From: Pseudopyrenochaeta lycopersici
Taxonomy: Eukaryota; Ascomycota; Dothideomycetes; Pleosporales; Pseudopyrenochaetaceae
DNA: 64,000 nt
Direction of reading: 5' to 3'
NCBI GenBank assembly: GCA_003313425.1
Contig: NHZP01000018.1
Location: 310,001 to 374,000 of the forward strand
A program made the translations under genes and the position numbers. Positions 56,845-64,000 of the stretch are shown one piece after another. Below the pieces are notes generated by a model, which did no database searches, was not told the origin of the DNA, and saw nothing but the letters and a program-made list of their open reading frames with translations. Positions within the stretch are counted from its first letter, which is position 1. Each line of letters starts with the position of its first letter.

Positions 56845-59050
56845 ATGAAGTCAGTGCCGTCACTGAGCCTTCTGGCTCTTACGCTGTCTGGTACAGCATC
56901 AGCACTCATCGGATACCATATTCCTAGTGAGATCTTGATTCTGATCCAATTCCAAGGTTGTATATTAATCATACGCAGTGTATCAGCCCAATTGTGCATT
57001 CGCCTGCCGAGACCAGTTCGCAAGCGCCCATCTAGAATGTACCTCCATGGACCACGCAGGGGGAGGCCACCATGGTAGTAGCGCTACATCTCCTGAGTGC
57101 TATGCCCAGGATACAGCCTGGCTCACCACGCTCGCTTACTGTATCAACCAAACATGTACAGACATTCCAAAGTTCAAGTTGGAAGCGTATTGGGCCGAGA
57201 GGACGACAAAAAGCGTCCGAGGCAATAAGCTTGAGCCTAAGTGGACGTACCAGGAGACACTGTTTCACATGGAGGGCCAGGCGCCACCAAACAGGACGCT
57301 CGAAGAGGATGAAGTGTTGAACTTCACCGCTTTGTATGATCCAGAGGCTTGGGAATCAACACGTGGAGCACTGCAACATTTTGAGCTCGCTGAGACCAAC
57401 CACTCGAAATATGGGTAAGACTTGATTCCTGAATCTCTCGCGAAGTTGTACACACATGCTAACAGTTGAAAAAGCATCATTCTTCTGGTTGTCAGCTTCG
57501 CTACTCCAATCTTCATCACTATCCTCGGCTATCTACCCTTCGGATCGACCATCATCGATAAGCTCAAACCACGCATCGTATGGCCTTCACTTATTGGAAC
57601 CTACCATGTCCGCGCCCTACCATTTTTGCTTGGTAACGCTCCCACACTCGGTCAAACGATTTACATCATCATATTCATTGCCATCAATATCGTCGCCACA
57701 GCTGCAGGGTATCACTCTTTCCAGAATCCTTCAAATGCATGGTTCCCCGACCGCTGGCAAGAGGTCATGGCATATGTATCTGCTCGAACTGGTGTGTTGG
57801 CGTTCGCCCTAGCGCCACTTACCATTCTGTTTGCTGGCCGGAATAATATCCTTTTATGGCTTACAAACTGGAGTCACTCGACATACCTTCTGTTGCACAG
57901 ATGGGTCGCAAGAGTTTTCACACTTCAAGTCATTCTGCACTCAATTTTGGAGTTTATGCTGTACAAGAGGCAAGGCGCGGTTGACGCTGAACAAAAGGAA
58001 CCATACTGGATCTGGGGCATCGTCGCAACGCTAGCCTGCGTTATCATGGTTGTTATCTCGACACTCTATTTCCGTCGCATGAGCTACGAGATTTTCCTCA
58101 TTATCCACATCATCTTGGCGGTTTTCGTCATCGCTGGCTCTTGGTATCACGTCGAAATCTTGTTTGCCAGGAAATGGGGATACGAAATCTGGCTTTACAC
58201 TGCATGTGGGGTATGGTTCTTCGATCGCGTCATTCGAGTTGGACGCATTTTGAAGAATGGTAGGCGCAAGGCAGAAGTTACGCAAATCACTGAGGAAATT
58301 GTCAGAATCGACGTCAAGGATGTCAGATGGCAAGCTATTCCTGGGCGACACACTTACGCGTACTTCCCTTCGCTGAACCCGATGCGCCCATGGGAGAACC
58401 ACCCCTTCTCTATCATCCCTACCGCACTCCTACAGTCACGAGGTCACAGCGTCACCGCTTCCAGCTCATCATCTGGATCGCAGCACTCCGCTGATGAGAT
58501 TGAGAAGAGTGGAGCGCTAGAGAAGAACACCACTTCAGCCACTGTCACCAGACCTAGCGCACATGGTGGAAGTACAGCAGGAATTTCACTCTATGTCCGC
58601 AAGTCTACTGGCCTTACTAAGGCTCTCAATCAACATAGCTCGCTTCTTACACTCCTCGACGGCCCTTACCCAAACAACTCCACTTCTAGTGTGCTTAAGA
58701 CTGACCGTCTCATCCTTATTGCGGGTGGTATCGGAATCACGGCAGTACTCCCTTTTATCGCGTACCACCCCAATGTTAAGCTTTACTGGACCACCAAGGC
58801 TTCTGCACAGGGTCTTGTCAATGACCTCGGCGGTGTGCTTCAAGGACTGAGGGAGAAGGATGTCTTGGTTGGTGGAAGGCTCGATGTGGCCAATACTCTA
58901 GAGAAAGAAGAGGCTGATGGCTGGAAGAGAATCGGTGTTGTGGTCTGTGGGCCTGGTGGGCTTTGTGATGATGTGAGGAGCTTGGTGTCTCGGAGAGGTA
59001 GAGAGGGTAGTGCGACTTGGGAGTTAGACGTTGAGGCTTTCTCGTGGTAA
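56845..59050 (+). CDS. Ferric/cupric reductase, FRE family
   Basis: Exons 56845..56926, 56979..57414 and 57475..59050 encode 697 residues; introns are 52 and 60 bp. A signal peptide (MKSVPSLSLLALTLSGTASA) precedes an extracellular part with CAFACRDQF and cysteine pairs. The ferric-reductase membrane domain follows, with two histidine pairs in helices: HRWVARVFTLQVILH and HIILAVFVIAGSWYH, both with 14 residues between, which ligate two haems. The FAD-binding site has PGRHTYAYFP and the HPFS motif (ENHPFSII). The NAD(P)H-binding site has LIAGGIGITAVLP and VVVCGPGG. It reduces extracellular Fe(III) or Cu(II) for uptake. No siderophore or ferroxidase gene is adjacent. Confidence 0.93.
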
Positions 59051-59843
59051 GGCCTTTGTCATTGGAGTCTTGGTGGAATACCCCAGTGCTATCCAATCTG
59101 GAGCACATTGCCATTTTCAATTTTAACTTTAGTAATAAATGCAAACAATCATTTTGAAGTTATCAAGATGCCTAATTGTGCTAAGCTAAGCTAAGATTCT
59201 GTTCGAATGAGAGAGCGGTCATACGTGATATGAAAATGCTGACACATCTTCAGAGAGCCTTCTTGCTGGGAAAATGGAAACGTTGTGAGGCAATTTTGCA
59301 ACATTCCCTTAACTTTAACTCTGCGTGCCGAAAAACTTGCGGGTTGAGAATCCAATCTTACTTTTCACCACATCAAAATCAGTAGCTGCCAGAAAGCATA
59401 GACAGCCTCGGGATAGACCTTTTAGATTCTAAGCTTTCTTTAAACCCTATATTTTCACTGACGATACCTACCCGGTATGCAATACGACAGTTCACTGTGG
59501 GTATGAATCACAGCATCCCACGGGTGTCTTAAATCTGCCAGAAGTTTATATGATCTGCTAAGAATTTGTCAGGCTGTAGATAGTCGTAGTTACATAATAT
59601 ACCGAGCAAAATTCCCGAATACCTGAGATTGTTGCTATTTGGCGGGAGGTTCATACTTCGCTGAGTGCGGCTGAGAGCCCTCAGCTGTACGAAGTCTCGA
59701 TTTGGTTAGTTACGTCCCATCCCCACTGCGGTACTTGGCACAAGTTGCTGCCTAATTGTGAACGAACTTGAAAAGCGTACAGCGCTTCAATCACTGCTGA
59801 AGACTTATGAACATTTCACCGATTATGGTATTAGCTTGGAAGA
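59051..59843. other. Intergenic
   Basis: 793 bp without a supported gene. A CTAAG triplicate (CTAAGCTAAGCTAAG) lies near 59180. Confidence 0.5.
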
Positions 59844-61199
59844 ATGTCTTCCCATGAATATCAGCCTTTGGATCTTTCCCAGCACCAGATTCGTCTATTG
59901 ACGATCGATCCCAACTTGAGTCAAGAGGAAGGCCTAATCCAGTGCAGAATAAGAAATGTCAGTTTTCTAGCTCGGAGAGAAAGCGTTCATGAACCGAAAA
60001 CTGCCGACTTCAGCTATCCATTCGGTAGTCTGAATGTAGGTGGCCTGGCTATCGCAGGACATCCCAAGAGACCATCTCCCGAGGAGACAAACCTGAAGCC
60101 ATATGCATCCTTGATGGCCGGAAAGGGGGCTAGTGTCAGTTATGTGGCTGTCTCCTACACGTGGGGTCCATCATGTGTCGAGACCGAAAAAGAGATACTG
60201 ATCAATGGCGGCCGCTTTCGTGTCCGCGAGAACTTATGGCACTTTTTGGTTGCTTCTCGAGGACGTACTTTTGACAATATATGGATCGATCAATTGTGTA
60301 TCGATCAATCGAATGTCACTGAACGCAATCATCAAGTAATGCAAATGGCCCAGATCTACGCTGCAGCCTCCTCCGTTATTATCTGGCTTGGGATCCATGC
60401 AGACTTCAGCTACGAGCTTTTCAGCTACCTTGCTGACCGTTCAAGGAAAGGTATACGCGATCTTCCAATGATTTACAAGCACTTCAATATCGCAATCGAA
60501 GAGACTGTGCAAATATCCTCAGAGGAGAGTCATTTGGCCATTACACAAGAGGAAGAAGCCCTCAAACGCTTCCAGAGCGCTTCCGAAGCACTTCTTCAGC
60601 GAGAGTACTGGTCTAGGTTATGGGTCGTGCAGGAGATTTTATGGGCACAAGACATCATAGTATCATGCGATGGACTTTCGGTATCTTGGAATAATTTGCT
60701 TGATTTGATGCAATTCTTTGGAATAGCACATGTTCAAGCCCTCGGCAATGCGCGTATTGTTTTCAAAAACCGATACATTCACCCACCCATAGTGCTCCAG
60801 TATTGTCAACTAGGCTGCTCTGAAAAGGCGGATAAGGTTTTCGCTTTACAAAGTCTATTTCCGCCAGATTACCAACTGGAAGTCGATTATACAAAACCTC
60901 TGAAAGTCATGTTCCTAGACCTGCTTCGAGTCTTAAGCCAAGGACCTGAATGGTTTGGTGTCGATGGAAACTTCTATTGGCCTCCAAACCAACTCTTTAT
61001 GCTCATCATTGCCTCCCTTAAGAAAGAGTTGGATCTTCATGAGTTGAGTGAAGTGGAGATTGCCGATACCATACTTGATGAGGTGAAAACTTACATGGAC
61101 TCAGCAGTTTGCTCATGCTTCTACGACAACATTAGACAATCAGTTATCAAAGAGCTTCAAGACGTGCTTAACAATAGGGACGATGAGAAATGGAGGTAA
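59844..61199 (+). CDS. HET-domain (heterokaryon incompatibility) protein
   Basis: Single exon of 451 codons. It opens YQPLDLSQHQIRLLTI, the standard HET-protein start. The HET domain follows: YVAVSYTWG (about 100-108), WIDQLCIDQSN (147-157), ERNHQVMQMAQIYAAASSVIIWLG (split motif, 160-183), then YWSRLWVVQEILWAQDIIVSCDG. No NACHT, WD40 or ankyrin C-terminal module is present. HET proteins trigger cell death on non-self recognition in filamentous ascomycetes; most copies are of unknown specificity. There are no stops or frameshifts. It lies alone in a gene-poor stretch. Confidence 0.92.
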   Translation: MSSHEYQPLDLSQHQIRLLTIDPNLSQEEGLIQCRIRNVSFLARRESVHEPKTADFSYPFGSLNVGGLAIAGHPKRPSPEETNLKPYASLMAGKGASVSYVAVSYTWGPSCVETEKEILINGGRFRVRENLWHFLVASRGRTFDNIWIDQLCIDQSNVTERNHQVMQMAQIYAAASSVIIWLGIHADFSYELFSYLADRSRKGIRDLPMIYKHFNIAIEETVQISSEESHLAITQEEEALKRFQSASEALLQREYWSRLWVVQEILWAQDIIVSCDGLSVSWNNLLDLMQFFGIAHVQALGNARIVFKNRYIHPPIVLQYCQLGCSEKADKVFALQSLFPPDYQLEVDYTKPLKVMFLDLLRVLSQGPEWFGVDGNFYWPPNQLFMLIIASLKKELDLHELSEVEIADTILDEVKTYMDSAVCSCFYDNIRQSVIKELQDVLNNRDDEKWR

Positions 61200-62755
61200 T
61201 AAATCTGATACTTTCAATGGAAATACCGCACGAAAGCTGATATCTATGAACTAGCATTGGATCCAAGAAAGCACTGTACCCACGAATGCTACGATACATG
61301 GATAAAAGCAAAGATTTATGCACGCATAAGCCGACTTGTAACCATGTGGGCTCGAAATGGATACCGCGACGGCAAACAAAAAGTTTCAAGTATGAGATGA
61401 TCATTTTCAAAACTGTTGTTTTATTTTCTTTATTTCAGAGAATCCTCCATGCTAAGAGTACTATAATAGGAGGACGCCGCAAGATCCAGATCATCTCTTC
61501 CTACAACCTAAACCGAATTTAAGACCATCAAGTTCAGTAGCGACCAAAAGGGATAATAGGGAAATAGACACAATCGATACTGAAGGCATAAGGAAAAAGA
61601 GCCGGAAAGATTAAAGGAGAATCCTACAGAGAGGTCAAGCGAGGGCGCTAGTTGCTTCTATAATATCGCAGTAAGCAATACCGAAGTCATGGAAAATATG
61701 AGCTTTATACTTATGGACAGAAAATTCTGGTCGGGTTCAATCGCAATGCGATAATGATTGCGGCGTGTCGGAAGCGGAGAAGAACGGTACATAAATCTCG
61801 GCTTGTTTACGGAAAACATCGAGCAGGCTGTGACCAGGCTGCCAATAGGCGCCTGCGGCTGCGCGGCCGGTGAGCTATCGGAGGTCGGCTCAGGTACAAT
61901 CTCTCATGTTGCTCAGCACTTAGCTGTGGCTATTCAGACCTTACCGCCTCCACGATTGAGGAGCAGCGGATCCCACATTGGAACTTCAATTCCTAAGTTG
62001 TCGTTATTGCTCTCTGTATATGATCTTAATACTCTTATAATAACATAGGGGAATTTTTCTCACAGTTTAGTTAAGCTTTTCAGAGTCTCTGATGAAATCC
62101 GGAGTAACGCTGTAGTCTATATTGTGAACAAATGATGGTATTGCATAGTAAATAGAGGTCTGCTAGAAAAGACATTGACCTAAGGTAGAGTCTAAGATAT
62201 GCTGAATTTATTCTGAGAATATCTATATTTTTGAGCCATTCTTGACATTATATGTTGGAAGTCACGAGCGAGCTCTCGGAACACAAGGGAGTCAGTACTG
62301 ATTATATCTTTACCTACATTTCAATGAAATATTTTCTACTGCTGAAGATTTTCTTTTCAGCAATTAAAACGTGATTTAGTATTGAGCAGAGGGGCTTTTG
62401 GCGTTGTCGTTGAGTTAGACTATTTCAAGCCTAGAGGGAAACGCAGGAACGCCTCGGTGACGCGACTAAGCAGCTGGCTTTCCACACCTTAAATGCACAT
62501 TAACACAACTATCTCACAAACTTGTACGTTCGGTCCATAACTTTCGAGCTCACCATGTAAACATTTGGATACGTACAGACTAGGCTCGCAAATCTCGGCA
62601 GGAGCGGTACTGCAAATAACCTCTGAATCAGCGTCTACGTGAACCCCACTATCCCACCGGCAAGCTGGTACTCGGTGCAATTGACCACGCTGCGAACAGT
62701 TGTTCGAGCACGCACGCACTGACACCACAGCTTACCAACCCCCAAATCTGAAACC
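61200..62755. other. Intergenic, no gene seen
   Basis: About 1.6 kb between the HET gene and the helicase. No supported coding sequence. Confidence 0.5.
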
Positions 62756-64000
62756 ATGCCAAAACATACAGACATTCCTTCGTTTGCGGCATCGCAACTC
62801 GCGCTTCTTGACGCTGAGCTCCAGGCCGAGCTCACGGAAACAAACGCGCTCCTCTCGTCGCACACGCCCTCCGCGCTGTCCCGCGCAGGCCTTGCAATCC
62901 TGAACCTTAGTGTGTCTTCTATACGGACCGGGCTCGGGGGCAAGACGGTCGTGGAGCTAGGGCTGGATTCGGCAGTCGTGGCTAAAGGCGACAAGCCGGA
63001 TATTCCTGAGCATGGCATACGAGTGGGCGATATCGTCGCGGTGCAGGACCAGCCTAGTGGGAGTGCTAAGAAAGCGGAGAAGAAGGAGTTGGTGAAGAAG
63101 GGTGTTGAGGGTGTGGTTTTGAGAGTGAGGAGGGAGAATGTAGAAATTGTGTTGGACAAGGAGGATGCAGATGTGCCGAGTGGAGGAAAGCTTTGGATGT
63201 TAGTTCTTTATGAATGTATTGGATCTGTGAGGACCAAGAAGCTGATCGATATGTTAGAGTCAAGCTTGCGAACGACGTTACTTACAAGAGGTACGTCTTC
63301 GCTGCAATATATGATGTCATTCACTTCTGATGCTCATGCGCGAATAGAATGAACCAAACAATGACCAAGCTTCAAAAATTTGGAGATCAAGAATACACAC
63401 CCTTTATGCGTGTGCTGTTTGGACAAGCATCGCCTACGCCTCTACCATCTGATCTTAATGACCCCACAAACCCTCTTCACAAGCTTGAGTGGACCGATCC
63501 AACGCTCAATGACAGTCAGAAAGAGGCCATCAGGTTTGCTCTGGCATCCAGAGAAATTGCTTTGATCCACGGCCCACCAGGCACAGGAAAGACACACACA
63601 CTTATTGAGCTCATCCTGCAGCTACTTAAGCAAAAGCTTCGTCTTCTCGTATGTGGGCCATCCAACATCTCAGTCGACAATATTGTAGAGCGACTTGCCT
63701 CTCACAAAGTCTCGATGGTTCGCTTGGGACACCCGGCTCGCCTGCTGCCTTCCGTATTGAATCATTCACTGGACGTACTGACACGGACTTCAGAAGCAGC
63801 GGCACTAGTTCAGGACGTTCGGAAAGAAATGGATGACAAGCAGTCTTCTATTCGCAAGACCCGCAATGCTAAAGAACGGCGCCAGATCTACACTGAGCTA
63901 AAAGAGCTGCGTCAAGAGTTCAGAGAGCGCGAGAAAGGCTGCGTCAAGAATCTGGTTGACGGGAGTAAAGTGGCTCTTGCAACTCTACATGGCGCAGGAG
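62756..64000 (+). CDS. Hcs1 / SMUBP-2-like superfamily 1 helicase (partial, 3' end outside window)
   Basis: Exons 62756..63198, 63258..63290 and 63348..>64000. The second exon is only 33 bp; the 59- and 57-bp introns around it join KLWI to VKLANDVTYK and RMNQTMTKL. The N-terminal domain (TGLGGKTVVELGL, then HGIRVGDIVAVQDQPSG) is the Upf1-like beta-barrel 1B region. The helicase core begins LNDSQKEAIRFALASREIALI, with Walker A GPPGTGKT at residues 234-241, motif Ib (LLVCGPSNISVDNIVERL), and a coiled insert. The sequence runs off before the DExx box. Relatives (yeast Hcs1, human IGHMBP2) are DNA/RNA helicases linked to DNA polymerase alpha and to translation. Confidence 0.9.

Noticed and set aside
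1..64000. CRISPR arrays, bacterial operons or riboswitches
   Set aside because: No regularly spaced repeats or bacterial signals; all real genes are eukaryotic with spliceosomal introns.

Overview
The window is nuclear DNA of a filamentous ascomycete fungus, most likely a Dothideomycete. This rests on short GT-AG introns of about 45-125 bp with CTAAC/CTGAC-like branch points, and on fungus-specific families: an FMP27/BLTP2 protein, Pcc1, Pfa3, a Mhp1-like protein, a DUF3176 membrane protein, a HET-domain protein, a Zn2Cys6 factor with a fungal transcription-factor domain, and an ROG1-type lipase. The genus-level guess is inference. Most genes had to be assembled across introns. Exon limits were read by eye from splice signals, frame and family motifs.

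Left flank (1-2.2 kb): the 3' end of an FMP27/BLTP2-type bridge-like lipid-transfer protein gene. Then follows a gene-poor accessory stretch (about 2.2-11.7 kb). It holds a frameshifted 3'-5' exonuclease, a defensin-like cysteine-rich secreted peptide gene (GC-AG intron), a tentative cysteine-rich fragment, a cytochrome P450 that has lost its haem-ligand cysteine, and two divergent paralogues of an unrecognised cysteine-rich secreted family with the same intron position.

Core block (11.8-25 kb): a small mitochondrial-type protein, KEOPS subunit Pcc1, RNA exonuclease 3, an ROG1-like lipase, an FAD monooxygenase, a GT25 glycosyltransferase and palmitoyltransferase Pfa3.

Probable small metabolic cluster (25.7-33 kb): a Zn2Cys6 transcription factor, a CocE/NonD-type hydrolase and an EthD-domain protein. 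The last two are divergently transcribed from a 476-bp promoter that carries two identical 14-bp CGG-N5-CCG sites. This is the best candidate here for a self-contained regulated pathway.

Right part (34-64 kb): a DUF3176 membrane protein, a tubby-like protein, sparse DNA with retroelement traces, a Ser/Pro-rich protein, then housekeeping genes (ARP2, ribosomal protein L5, a Mhp1-like LRR protein, a HAD hydrolase). A gene-poor relic-rich stretch follows (53.7-56.8 kb), then a ferric reductase, a HET-domain protein, and the 5' half of an Hcs1/SMUBP-2-like helicase that runs off the window.
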